A stretch of DNA of 64,000 nt from Modestobacter sp. VKM Ac-2985. Lineage in GTDB: Bacteria; Actinomycetota; Actinomycetes; Mycobacteriales; Geodermatophilaceae. The notes under the pieces are model-generated. The model saw only the letters and a list, made by a program, of their open reading frames with translations. It was not told the origin of the DNA and did no database searches. Position numbers and translations under genes: made by a program. The first letter of the stretch is position 1. Each line of letters begins with the position of its first letter. The stretch is from contig NZ_JAPVBI010000003.1 in assembly GCF_026967925.1 (NCBI RefSeq), forward strand, positions 1,070,826 through 1,134,825, written 5' to 3'. This document shows, piece after piece, positions 1-9,026 of the stretch.

Positions 1-120
1 GGCTCCCCCTCGTTGTGGTGCTGGGCATCCGTTCCGGTTGCGTTCCGGTGATCGTGCCATCACGGTGCGCCGTTCCTCTGGCGGCTCACCCCGAGTGGCG
101 AGCGCTTGCGCCGCCGCGTG

Positions 121-3100
121 TCAGGCAGTGGCTGGGGCGACCGGTGCAAGCCACTCATCGTCCAGACGGAGAAACTGCCCCGGCGCGGCCAATGGCAGAG
201 GGCGTCCATCGAGCATCGGCCCTGTGTTGCCGGCCAGCTGAGGGACGAGCACCCACACCGCTTGTCGTCGGGGGGCGGACAGATCCGTCCACCGGCTCAG
301 CATCGACAGCTTGTCGTACCGAGATAGCGGCGACGCCTCAACCAGCAGGAGGGGGCTCTCACCGTCCATTGCCTCGATAGCCCGGTTGATGGCCGGAAGC
401 GCGAACTCGACGAGTCGGGACAGTCCGAGCGCCTCGCGCGTGCCGGCTGGGCGGGCGTCCGCGGCCACGACGTCTGTCCAGCCGATCTTGCCCTCGGACT
501 GGGTCCGCAGCGCGTCGATGAACACCCCGGTCACGTCGAGAACCCGAGCGCCGTGTCGCTCGACAAGCGTCGTGACGGCGCGATCGTGGCGGGGTGCGGA
601 GACGCCCAACGCCAGGAATGACCGGGAGCGCGCGCTCTCAGTCAGCCTGCGGTCCAGTTGACCTCCGGACACGGACAACGGAGCGCCGGGCAGCGCCACC
701 CACGTGTCCATCCGAGATTCAAGGTCGGTCGAGCTGGTGATGGCCAAAGCCCGGAACGCCCGGTGCTGCTCGTCGTAGCGCAGGTTGAGTCCGGCGTCAC
801 TGACCAGTGTGTCCAACCGCGGCCGCTCGGGTAGCGCGGGCAGCTGCGGGAAGCGGGCCCGGACTCGGTCTCGGATCTCCTGCGCGGCGATGGGTTGAGC
901 GCCGGTGACACCAGCGAGTGCCATCCGGAGCGCGGCGACGGCGTCCAGGTCACGGTCGTGGAGCTCGCCCCGGCCGGAGACCGCTGCGGTCTGCGACAAC
1001 GAGGCCGCCAGCTGCACCAACCGGGCATCGGGCAGCGGCGCACGCGCACCAATTCCGGCACCAGCGACCTCACGTAGAGCTGCGCCGGCCCGGCCGGCAG
1101 CGATCACGGGATCTGACGCCGTCCGCGCCTGGCGGATCAGCTCATCCGCACGTCGGGCCAGCGCATCTGCGAGGTCGAGCAGATCGGGCTGGGTCGCCAG
1201 CGCCAGCAGGCGCCCGTTCCGTCGACGCTTGGCCAACGGCTCCCCGCCGGCCTCCGCCCGATCGAGGGCGTCGGTGCGGTCCACCGCCACCCGGAGCAGT
1301 CCCGCGGCCAGCCGCGCCGGGTCCACCTGGTCGGACTCGGCCGGTCCCATGGACGCCAGCACGGCACCGGCCAGCTCGTCGACTGTTGCCACACCGCCGA
1401 AAGCGGCCAGCGCCTCAGTAGCGACGTCCGCTACTTCGGTGAGCAGCTGGCGGCTACCTGCGTCTGCAGCCCAGCCGTCCTGCATCTCGCCGACCAGCTG
1501 AGCCGCTCGTGGTCGGGTGACCTTGAGCGCCTCGCCGAGCTCCCCTTGGGTGACGAAGGCGTCGACGCCGTCCTCGACACCCAGCAGGAGTGCCGCCGCG
1601 TGACGCCTGCTGTCGGCCCGAGCGTTGCCGACGGTCGCGACGAGAAGGTCAGCTGCAGTGGCCGGGGTTGAAAGTGAGCCCCCGGATGGGCGTTCGGGTC
1701 GCTGCGCGCCCCGGCCGATCACGGCGACACCGAACCGGTCGCGCCAACGCTTGGCGCGCTGCTTCACCTCCCGTCGCGTGGGTTCGGAGACGCCGGAGAG
1801 CCGGTTGAGGCGGACCGGGTCGATGGCCACGAGGTCACCGACGGTGCTGACTGCGAGCGGCTCGATGGCTGACAGGGCGCGCGCCGACAGACCTGACTGC
1901 GACAGCGACGTTGACGCATCCGCACTCTCGGCTTGCGCGTCCGCGTCGTCCGGCACTGTGCTGTCGACAGGTGCGAACAACGCCTTCCACTCGGCGAGCA
2001 TCTCCGCCGCTGTGTGCTGGCGATCGGCGACCCGACGCGACAAGCCGCGGTGGAAGAACGGCACCAAGGCGGCGGCGAGCGAGGAGTCGAAGAGAGACGG
2101 GTCGACCGTCGCATCGTCGGGGATCAACGCCGGATCACTCAATCCGTCCCCGTAGACCGGTGGGCGGCCGGTGGCCATCTCGAAAAGGACGACGGCCGCC
2201 GAGTACCGCTCCGCGGCGGAGTCGAAGCGGCCGCGTCCCGGGCTGTCGAGGAACGGATCTAAGTACGGCGGCGTCCCAGCCGTGACTGCCGTGGCTCCGG
2301 CCTGAGTGAGCGAGAAGTCGAAGAGCGTCAGGTGCTTGACCCGGTCCGTGCGGCTTCGTCCTTCGCGGACACCCAAGTTGGCCGGCTTGATGTCGCGGTG
2401 GTCGACACCCGCCTTGTCGAGGACGACGAGCGCCTCCAGGAGGTCGGTGCCCCACCGCTCGAGGAGGTCGAGCGACAGCCGCTGTCGGGCGCTCAGGACA
2501 TCCGCCAGGGTCTGGTCGCCCGCGGGTTCGAGGACGAGGGCCCGTCGGGTGCCGACCTGGATCGGCCCGTCGACGAGCCGGACCACCCGGGGATGGTTCA
2601 GCGATGCCAGCACGGAGGCCTCGGCGTCGAGCCGAGCCGTGGCGGCGTCGTTGATGGCGACCTTGAGTACGCGTCGGGCATCGGGGCCCGTTCCGATGGT
2701 GAGGTCACTGACCAGCAGGCCCACCGCTGTGGATCCGGCGCCCAGCCGGCGCTCCAGCTGCCAGCGGTCGTCGATCACGGCACCGGCGATGGCGTCCAGC
2801 GGGTCGATGACTTCGTCGAGGGCCGTGCCGGCCCGCTCGACGGCAGCAAGGCGTTCGAGGAAAGCCCCGACATCGGCCAACCGGTCGCTCACCGAGGGCC
2901 GGGTGGCCTCCAGCACGAGAGCCCGCATGGCCGAGGAGATCTGCGGCAGGTCCGCCGCGAGATCGAGACCGTGGTCGCGCTGGATACGTTCGCGGAGACC
3001 GGCACGGTCTGCGGCCGGCGGACGGCCGGCGAGCACGAAGTAGGCAACAGCACCAAGGCTGAAGACGTCTAGGCGAACCCGATCAGCCCCGGCGTTCCAC

Positions 3101-4371
3101 ACGCCCTCTGGCGCTTGGAACGCCTCCGCCTGTCGCCGATCGAGGTCGACCGCGGCGGGCTGCAGGACGACGCCAAGGCGGTCGTTGACCAGCTCTGCTG
3201 CGACCAGTGCGGTCACACCAGTGGTCGTGACGCCGGTCAGATTCTCCCCCGTCGCTGACCCGGCGCTCTGCCAATCACCAACGAGCACTCGCAGTCCGCC
3301 ACTGGGTTGTTCCTTGACCCAGATGGCGGAGGGAGTCAGCCCGCGGTGCACCACTCGGTGCCCGTGCGCGTAGCCGACAGCCTCTGCGACCTGGCGGAGG
3401 AGCGAGAGCTGGTCGGTCAGCGGAACGCCCTGCGGCCGGTCCGCCTGCCACAGGTCAAGGCGCTGGAAGCTCTCGTCGTAGGGGTAGACCAGCCCGACGC
3501 CGAGGTCGTCATCCACCAGGTCGCGGGGGCGAAGGACGGCGTCGTGGGTCAGGCGAGACATGACCCGGTACTCATGTTCGACGACCTTGCGAACGCGGGT
3601 GACCTCTTGCGACTCGGCACCCGGCGGCACGACCCGGACGCGGATGCGCGCCCGGTCGCTGCCGATGTGCCGATGGGTGGCTGACCAGTCCTGCCAGCCC
3701 TCCCCTTCACCGAGCGGCTCGTCGTCGATGACCCACGAGCCGACCTCGCGCTGTCGACGTCGAACCAGGCCGATGCGACCCATCAGCATCGCGAGGATCT
3801 CCTCGCGGTTGGCGCCAACGGCGTCCGTGGGGGTGGGCGGCTCCAGCAGCCGGCTCGCGATGCCCGGCAGGCCAGAGCTGCGCTCGTTCCCGTCGAGGCC
3901 GAACAGATCCAGCTGGGACGCCGAAGGAAGCATGGAACGCAGCCCCGGGTGATGCAGGAACACCGACTCCTGGACGAACGGGACGATCCGACGGACGTCG
4001 TCGATCGGTGTACCGGTCTCCTCCGCCCAGCGGACCAACTCGTCGCGCAGCTTGCTGGCGAGACGCTGAGCCTTCCGGCGAGCGAGCTTGAGCGGAGAGT
4101 CCTCAGCCCGGTGTCCGTCGCGGCGCCAGCGGAGATCGTCGCCGCGCAGGGTGCCGCTGTAGTACTTCAGCTCCACCAGGTGCAGGCGTCGCTGGCCCAG
4201 GACGATGAGGTCGACTTCGTGCCACTTGCCCTGGCCATCGCGGAACTCAACGTTCGACCACGCCCGGTAGGGCGAGGTCTGCGGGAGCAGCTCGCGGACC
4301 AGTCGCAGACCCTCTGCCTCATGCGGGAAGGGCGACGGCGTCACCTCAACCCATCGGGGCGTCTGCGGCAC
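121..4371 (-). CDS. pglW: PglW-like NERD/Ser-Thr kinase (BREX type 2 component)
   Basis: The protein of about 1416 residues starts with a NERD nuclease-related domain (roughly residues 20-140, with VELKYY as the E-x-K element) and continues into two kinase-like domains. The first has HRGLTPSAIW where HRD-x-K is expected, so it looks like a pseudokinase. The second has an intact HRDIKPAN loop but DFS instead of DFG. A helix-hairpin-helix-like stretch (AIEPLAVSTVGDLVAIDPVR) and a long helical C-terminus follow. NERD plus two kinase domains at this length matches PglW of Pgl/BREX type 2 phage defence. I chose GTG 4371 because AAGGAG lies 5 bases upstream; an in-frame ATG at 4404 has no ribosome site. 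It is the last gene of a minus-strand run, so any pglX/Y/Z would lie beyond position 1. Confidence 0.85.
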   Translation of the reverse strand: MPQTPRWVEVTPSPFPHEAEGLRLVRELLPQTSPYRAWSNVEFRDGQGKWHEVDLIVLGQRRLHLVELKYYSGTLRGDDLRWRRDGHRAEDSPLKLARRKAQRLASKLRDELVRWAEETGTPIDDVRRIVPFVQESVFLHHPGLRSMLPSASQLDLFGLDGNERSSGLPGIASRLLEPPTPTDAVGANREEILAMLMGRIGLVRRRQREVGSWVIDDEPLGEGEGWQDWSATHRHIGSDRARIRVRVVPPGAESQEVTRVRKVVEHEYRVMSRLTHDAVLRPRDLVDDDLGVGLVYPYDESFQRLDLWQADRPQGVPLTDQLSLLRQVAEAVGYAHGHRVVHRGLTPSAIWVKEQPSGGLRVLVGDWQSAGSATGENLTGVTTTGVTALVAAELVNDRLGVVLQPAAVDLDRRQAEAFQAPEGVWNAGADRVRLDVFSLGAVAYFVLAGRPPAADRAGLRERIQRDHGLDLAADLPQISSAMRALVLEATRPSVSDRLADVGAFLERLAAVERAGTALDEVIDPLDAIAGAVIDDRWQLERRLGAGSTAVGLLVSDLTIGTGPDARRVLKVAINDAATARLDAEASVLASLNHPRVVRLVDGPIQVGTRRALVLEPAGDQTLADVLSARQRLSLDLLERWGTDLLEALVVLDKAGVDHRDIKPANLGVREGRSRTDRVKHLTLFDFSLTQAGATAVTAGTPPYLDPFLDSPGRGRFDSAAERYSAAVVLFEMATGRPPVYGDGLSDPALIPDDATVDPSLFDSSLAAALVPFFHRGLSRRVADRQHTAAEMLAEWKALFAPVDSTVPDDADAQAESADASTSLSQSGLSARALSAIEPLAVSTVGDLVAIDPVRLNRLSGVSEPTRREVKQRAKRWRDRFGVAVIGRGAQRPERPSGGSLSTPATAADLLVATVGNARADSRRHAAALLLGVEDGVDAFVTQGELGEALKVTRPRAAQLVGEMQDGWAADAGSRQLLTEVADVATEALAAFGGVATVDELAGAVLASMGPAESDQVDPARLAAGLLRVAVDRTDALDRAEAGGEPLAKRRRNGRLLALATQPDLLDLADALARRADELIRQARTASDPVIAAGRAGAALREVAGAGIGARAPLPDARLVQLAASLSQTAAVSGRGELHDRDLDAVAALRMALAGVTGAQPIAAQEIRDRVRARFPQLPALPERPRLDTLVSDAGLNLRYDEQHRAFRALAITSSTDLESRMDTWVALPGAPLSVSGGQLDRRLTESARSRSFLALGVSAPRHDRAVTTLVERHGARVLDVTGVFIDALRTQSEGKIGWTDVVAADARPAGTREALGLSRLVEFALPAINRAIEAMDGESPLLLVEASPLSRYDKLSMLSRWTDLSAPRRQAVWVLVPQLAGNTGPMLDGRPLPLAAPGQFLRLDDEWLAPVAPATA

Positions 4372-4442
4372 TCGTTCTCCTTCGCGCTTGCGGCTGATCG
4401 GCATCAGTCTGACAGCCGTGTGCGATCCACCCGACTGTCTGG

Positions 4443-6110
4443 CTACAGGTCCCACTCGTCCGAGAGCGTGGAGAGGAGCTCCTGCTGGCGCTTCTCGAGC
4501 AGCTCCGGCGTCCACGCTGCCTCGGTGACGACGCCCACCGTCAGCGCGAATGGCGCGACACCGGTCTTGCCGGTGAAGTAGCGCGCCTTCTTGGTGTCGA
4601 AGTCGTAGTTCTGCGCCTCGGAGTTCTTGGCACGGTTGAGCAGGACCAGGTTCCCCAAGCGGTGCGTCCACTGCAGGCGCTCGTCGTCCGTGAAGTCCTG
4701 GACCCACTTCGAGGTGGTGGAGGGGTTTTGCGGCAGGACGTGCTCGACGGTGATGATCGCGTGGTCGTACGTGACCCCGGGATTGTTGGCCAGGGCTTCG
4801 TCCAGCCGCAGGAGGACGTACTTGCGCACCTTGGTGACGAGGTAGATGTCGCCGTTCAAGCGGTCGACGGTCTCAGCGCGCTCCTCGGGTGTCAGCTCGA
4901 AGCCCGGCGCGTCAAGGCCGACCCTTTCCAGATCAGCCAACAAGTCCGCGTACCGCTGTGCTCGTGGGGTGGCGTAGACGCGCCGCAAGAGCATGCTGGC
5001 TGCTAGCCGCTCGAGCTTTTGGAAGAACTCGTTTAGCCAAGTGGCGTCGTCCGAGTGGTGGCGCAACGCCCAGAGCGCCGGCGGCCGCCAGTCGTTGTTG
5101 TCCAGCTGGGACAAGCGCGTCAGCCAGCGGTTGACCTTTTCCGCACTCGCGCTGGCTGAGTACGACTGGTCGCGCAGTTGCTCGTACGCGTCGGCGTACG
5201 GCAGCAGCACCTGATCGATGAACGCTGCTGATTTTCCCTTGAACTGAGCCAGCACCTGCTCGGGAAACTCTTTGAGCAGCTCCCTGCGCGCGCGTTCCTT
5301 GGAGAAGATCATGCGCAGGTGCAGGAACAGGTCGGCGAAGTCGTCGCGTCCGAGCGCCTCTTCCGCGTCCTCCCACTTGGTGGCGTACTCGCTGGATGCG
5401 CCGTCGGGCAGCTCGCCGATGATGAGCGACTTGAATATGTCAGCCGGCGACAGATCCAGTCCTCGGGCGTTCATCACACTGAAGATGCGGTGTGCGCTGT
5501 CGAGGTCGGGCGTGCTCACCACGACCAGGAAGGTCCGCTCGCTGAGCATCGCAACCAGCTCGAGACGTCGATCCTCGTTCCAGGTCTTCAGCTTCTCCCG
5601 AAGGGCGATGGCGTTCTCTCGGACTGACCGCTGCGCGTCGGTCTTGAGGCTGTCCTTGTTCACCGCGACCAAGGTGGTGGTCGCGCCAGTGACCTGGATG
5701 TGGTCCTGGAAGAAGCCAGCGTCACGTGCACGAAGCGCCAGACGAGGCTTGGGCGCCAGCTTCCGGATCTTGCTGCCCGGCTCGACGATCAGCGTCTCCA
5801 GGTTCTGACGCAGCTCGTCGTCCTCGGTCAGGTCGCGGAGGACCGCCAGGAGGATGGTGAGCGTCGTCAGCCGCTGCTGGCCATCGATGACCTCAGCCTC
5901 CGACACGCCCTTCCGCTTGACCAGCACGATAGAGCCTAGAAAGTACGGCTCTTCGTCACCGCGGTCTAGCGCATCGACCAGGTCCTCCAGCAGCTGGGTG
6001 GCCTGCTCCCGCTCCCACGCATACGGGCGCTGGTAATCGGGGATGCGAAAGTCGTAGTCACTGCAGAAGATCTTGTGCAGTGGGACCTCGTGGGCTTCCA
6101 GCTGTTGCAT
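4443..6110 (-). CDS. DUF262/DUF1524 (GmrSD-like) nuclease
   Basis: This protein of 555 residues carries the DUF262 signature: IPDYQRPYAW near residues 23-32 and the NTP-binding DGQQR at 76-80. Its C-terminal DUF1524 HNH-like domain has EHVLPQ at about 456 and HRLGNLVLLN at about 484. Single-chain DUF262-DUF1524 proteins of this kind (GmrSD, BrxU) are NTP-dependent type IV restriction enzymes that cut modified phage DNA; that activity is inferred from family. It sits 71 bases upstream of pglW on the same strand, which suggests co-transcription within a defence island. ATG 6110 starts the conserved part; an in-frame extension up to 6326 looks non-coding. Confidence 0.85.
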   Translation of the reverse strand: MQQLEAHEVPLHKIFCSDYDFRIPDYQRPYAWEREQATQLLEDLVDALDRGDEEPYFLGSIVLVKRKGVSEAEVIDGQQRLTTLTILLAVLRDLTEDDELRQNLETLIVEPGSKIRKLAPKPRLALRARDAGFFQDHIQVTGATTTLVAVNKDSLKTDAQRSVRENAIALREKLKTWNEDRRLELVAMLSERTFLVVVSTPDLDSAHRIFSVMNARGLDLSPADIFKSLIIGELPDGASSEYATKWEDAEEALGRDDFADLFLHLRMIFSKERARRELLKEFPEQVLAQFKGKSAAFIDQVLLPYADAYEQLRDQSYSASASAEKVNRWLTRLSQLDNNDWRPPALWALRHHSDDATWLNEFFQKLERLAASMLLRRVYATPRAQRYADLLADLERVGLDAPGFELTPEERAETVDRLNGDIYLVTKVRKYVLLRLDEALANNPGVTYDHAIITVEHVLPQNPSTTSKWVQDFTDDERLQWTHRLGNLVLLNRAKNSEAQNYDFDTKKARYFTGKTGVAPFALTVGVVTEAAWTPELLEKRQQELLSTLSDEWDL

Positions 6111-6234
6111 GCCCGCAGTCTGCGTGATGCCCGCCTCCGCCCGGACGATCCGGCCGACCGCGTGTCGGCTCCCTTCCGTGTCACTCAGCACAGGGCTTCC
6201 ACGGAAATCATGAGGCGCGTGCCCGTCACCGTGG

Positions 6235-8442
6235 CTACGACGGTCGGTCGGCAACCAATCTCGGGGCCGTGGAGTCGAAGCCATCTGGCGTCTGCCAGAT
6301 GACTGCGACATGCTGACTGGCCGCAAGATCCTGCAAGTCAGGTCGGGGCTTCTCGGGCAGGAGAACAGCTCGATGCGTGGCGGCTACGAATCGGCTGTAA
6401 TCGGCGAGCTGCCCCAGTGCCATCCGCACAGCTTCCCGTGACGTGGTTCCCTTCGCCTCCACCAGCGCCTTGACTGTGTCGTCGTAGAGGTCCGTGTACA
6501 TCGGCTTGTGCTCCCCAGGCGGAAGGACTCTCTTACGGGACACAGCTCGTCCCCTCGCCCGTAGGTGGGCTTCGAATGCGATCACCAGCTTCGCCTCTCG
6601 ACGTTCGGCCTCGATCGGTTCGGCTTTCGGGTTGATCCAGGCTCTCTCCGTGTGCTGCTGTTCGATGGGGACGTCAGCAACGATCGGACCAACGGTGACT
6701 GACGCAAGTGGCGAGCGCTCCGCTGGTGCACGTGCCGTGAGCGGGCGAAGCCGGAAGACGATCACCTTGCGAACAGGCCCGTCGCCCGTCTCGGGGGCGT
6801 CTGTCTCGTACGAGGGCTCGCGCTCGTCGAGTTCGAACTGGCCCATGTACCGGATGACGTCCTTCGAGCCCTCGAAGACCTGAAGCGCCCGACCGGCCGC
6901 CCGATGATCCACGATGGCCCGGTTTCCCCGGATCATCTGCTGATCCCCTCGCTGCCCCTCGCCGGTGTAGTGGAACAGGCCATCCGCCTGCCAGCCGTCG
7001 AAGTAGCCGTGCTGCTCCCCGGTTTTCGGGTCCGTGAAGATGAGGATGTTCGGCGACTGCGACGACGGGCTGATGCCACCCTGTCCGCTGCCTCCATACC
7101 GCTCATGCAACGCAGTGCGCTTGATCTGTTCGCCCGGCTTGAGGTGCAGGCCGCCGCTGTCCTGCGCCTTGCCGCCGGCGCCCCTGCTGTCAGCATCGTG
7201 TAGCGAGACGACCGGCGGGGCGCCAGCGACGACGACGTCCTCCCGGCTGGCGAGAACGGCGCCGACGAACGAGCTGCGGTGCCCGAGGGTCGGGACGTCG
7301 ATGGTGACCTGACCGTCCCGACCAAGCAGGTCGAGGGCTGTCTGCACCTCGGCGATGGGGACCAGCTGTCCTTGGGGAGACTTCGACGTTGCGACCAGGA
7401 CGTTCGGGGGTTCGACGGCGAGGACCTCATTGACAGCGCCATTCGTCGTCGTCTCGAGCCTGCGTCCGATGAGCACGGTCAGGAGGTCGACAGCTTCCTG
7501 GTTCTCGTCCCCACCGGCGTAGACCTCCGGCGCTGGAGATTCCGCTGGGAACAGCGAGCCCAGGGCGGTCTGCAGGGCGGGATGCTCCGCGACCGGCGCG
7601 GTGAGCAGCTCGATGGCGCGGCTGCGGAACGCCCGGTCGTCTCGCACGCGGTCGTGAGCCGCCCGGGCCAAGCCCGCGACCGGGTCTTCGGTGCGGACGA
7701 AGTCTCTGCCTCCTCGAGACACGGGACCGTCTGGTGCGCCGAACAGCTGCCACCACGGCGACTTTCGGAGCGCGAACCACGGCAGCTCCGGGTCCGGCTG
7801 GCTGTCGCCGACCGCGAACGGCGTCAGCAGACTGCGAAGCTCATCCCGGACATCGGAGAAGGGCTGCATCCGCTCTCGGCCGTGTATTGCCTTGTTGATC
7901 GCCCACAGGAGGACCAGCTGCTGATAGGGCGCCGGCTTGCCCAGCTGCCGGTCTACCTTCAGCTCGGTCAGCGCCGCGAGCAGCGGCTCGTCCGTGTCGA
8001 CTGGGGAAGGCACCGGCGTCCTGTCCCAGTCGCCGTGGCGCTCGAATTCGTCGGCCAGGAGGACCGTCAGACGCTCGGCTCGCTGGAGGTCGATGCGCGG
8101 GAACTGAGGCAAGCGGACGGTGTCGATGCCGACGGTGCGCTTGAGCTCTGGGCCCGCCATGGGGACCGGCGCGGCAGGCTCGTCGAGGACCTCGACCGGG
8201 ATGAGCGCCTTGTAATGCTGTGGATCCGGCCAAGGGACTTCTTCGATCCCGGCGGGGCGACGTGCATCTTCAGTGACCCGGCAGCGCGCCAGCCACCCCT
8301 GCTTCGAACCCCAGATGAAGAGCTCATCTCCCGCGCGCACGCCCAGCGCGGTGGGGGTGTTCGAGCCGAAGAGCGATTCGCGCTTGCAGATCTGCCAGTT
8401 GTCACGCTGTTCGAAGGAGATCGAGCCGACCCAATACGTCAC
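6235..8442 (-). CDS. Candidate modification-dependent nuclease (EVE-SBD-SRA-PD-(D/E)XK)
   Basis: The 735-residue protein reads as four modules. Residues 1-130 resemble an EVE/PUA modified-base reader (WQICKRE, then VRAGDELFIWGSKQG and WPDPQHY). Residues about 160-240 resemble the sulfur-binding domain of ScoMcrA (YQQLVLLWAINKAIHGRERM, then WFALRKSPWWQLFG). Residues about 435-590 resemble the ScoMcrA-type SRA domain (HYTGEGQRGDQQM, GRALQVFEG, IRYMGQFEL). The last 130 residues form a PD-(D/E)XK-like fold with D651, E662 and K664 (YTDLYDD then LVEAKG) rather than the HNH of ScoMcrA. I infer a type IV enzyme that recognises modified (methylated or phosphorothioated) DNA. It lies upstream of the DUF262 gene in the same run. 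Confidence 0.75.
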   Translation of the reverse strand: MTYWVGSISFEQRDNWQICKRESLFGSNTPTALGVRAGDELFIWGSKQGWLARCRVTEDARRPAGIEEVPWPDPQHYKALIPVEVLDEPAAPVPMAGPELKRTVGIDTVRLPQFPRIDLQRAERLTVLLADEFERHGDWDRTPVPSPVDTDEPLLAALTELKVDRQLGKPAPYQQLVLLWAINKAIHGRERMQPFSDVRDELRSLLTPFAVGDSQPDPELPWFALRKSPWWQLFGAPDGPVSRGGRDFVRTEDPVAGLARAAHDRVRDDRAFRSRAIELLTAPVAEHPALQTALGSLFPAESPAPEVYAGGDENQEAVDLLTVLIGRRLETTTNGAVNEVLAVEPPNVLVATSKSPQGQLVPIAEVQTALDLLGRDGQVTIDVPTLGHRSSFVGAVLASREDVVVAGAPPVVSLHDADSRGAGGKAQDSGGLHLKPGEQIKRTALHERYGGSGQGGISPSSQSPNILIFTDPKTGEQHGYFDGWQADGLFHYTGEGQRGDQQMIRGNRAIVDHRAAGRALQVFEGSKDVIRYMGQFELDEREPSYETDAPETGDGPVRKVIVFRLRPLTARAPAERSPLASVTVGPIVADVPIEQQHTERAWINPKAEPIEAERREAKLVIAFEAHLRARGRAVSRKRVLPPGEHKPMYTDLYDDTVKALVEAKGTTSREAVRMALGQLADYSRFVAATHRAVLLPEKPRPDLQDLAASQHVAVIWQTPDGFDSTAPRLVADRPS

Positions 8443-8593
8443 TCATCCGCGCCGTCCGGTGTTCGCAGCGGGTGAGGGCATGTCCTGAGGGAAGCCCGTT
8501 GGGCCGTGCTCGCTGTGCCGACGCCCATCGCGCCGGCCCGTTGACTATGCGAGGCCGTCGGCAGGAGCGGGGAACGACACTCCGACGTCGGCT

Positions 8594-8959
8594 TCAGTCG
8601 CGGACAGGAGCGACGCCCAGGTTGGTGGTAGCCGGAAAGCGCTGGCTGTTCGCTTCCAACTTGGACCGAGCCGCAGCAGCGAGATCGATACCGGACACGT
8701 CGGCCAGTCGCACCAGGTAGAGCAGGACGTCCGCCAGCTCCTCCCCCAACCGTTCACGCAGGTGACTGCCTTCCGCTGTCCCGCCTGCTTCCTCAGCGGG
8801 CAGCCACTGCACGAGCTCGGCGACCTCCCCCACCTCGCCGACCAGCGCGAGCGTGAGGGACTTGAGGTCGTGGAAGCGACCCCAGTCGCGTACCTCGGTG
8901 AACTCACGCATCTGGGCGGTCAAGTCAGCCAGGTCGCTCACCGCTGGAGTATCGGTCAC
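8594..8959 (-). CDS. MazG-like nucleotide pyrophosphohydrolase
   Basis: This small all-helical protein (121 residues) matches the MazG/RS21-C6 dCTP pyrophosphatase group. It has a DWGRFHDLKSLTLALVGEVG segment followed by two acidic helices, EVGEVAEL and EELADVLLYLVRL, that bind Mg and the NTP phosphates. Members hydrolyse (d)NTPs to NMP and pyrophosphate, cleaning the nucleotide pool or, in phage-defence contexts, depleting it. Start is uncertain: GTG 8959 gives MTDTPAV, but GTG 8938 (VSDLADLTAQ) matches the usual family N-terminus better. It is the first gene of the minus-strand run leading to pglW and is divergent from the DUF2075 gene. Confidence 0.85.
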   Translation of the reverse strand: MTDTPAVSDLADLTAQMREFTEVRDWGRFHDLKSLTLALVGEVGEVAELVQWLPAEEAGGTAEGSHLRERLGEELADVLLYLVRLADVSGIDLAAAARSKLEANSQRFPATTNLGVAPVRD

Positions 8960-9026
8960 CGGGTGTGACCGGCGTCCCGTCTAGGGTGATGACTACGCGG
9001 TTCGACTGGCTTCCGAACTCTTGGAC
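8939..9026. promoter_or_regulatory. Divergent promoter region with palindrome
   Basis: The short gap between the MazG-like gene and the DUF2075 gene must carry promoters in both directions. It contains the inverted repeat GGTCAC-N5-GTGACC at 8954-8970, a plausible operator. No regulator gene is adjacent, so the binding protein is unknown. Confidence 0.4.

Noticed and set aside
121-8442. A complete BREX type 2 system in the window
   Set aside because: Only the PglW-type gene is present; no pglX, pglY, pglZ or brx gene can be read here.
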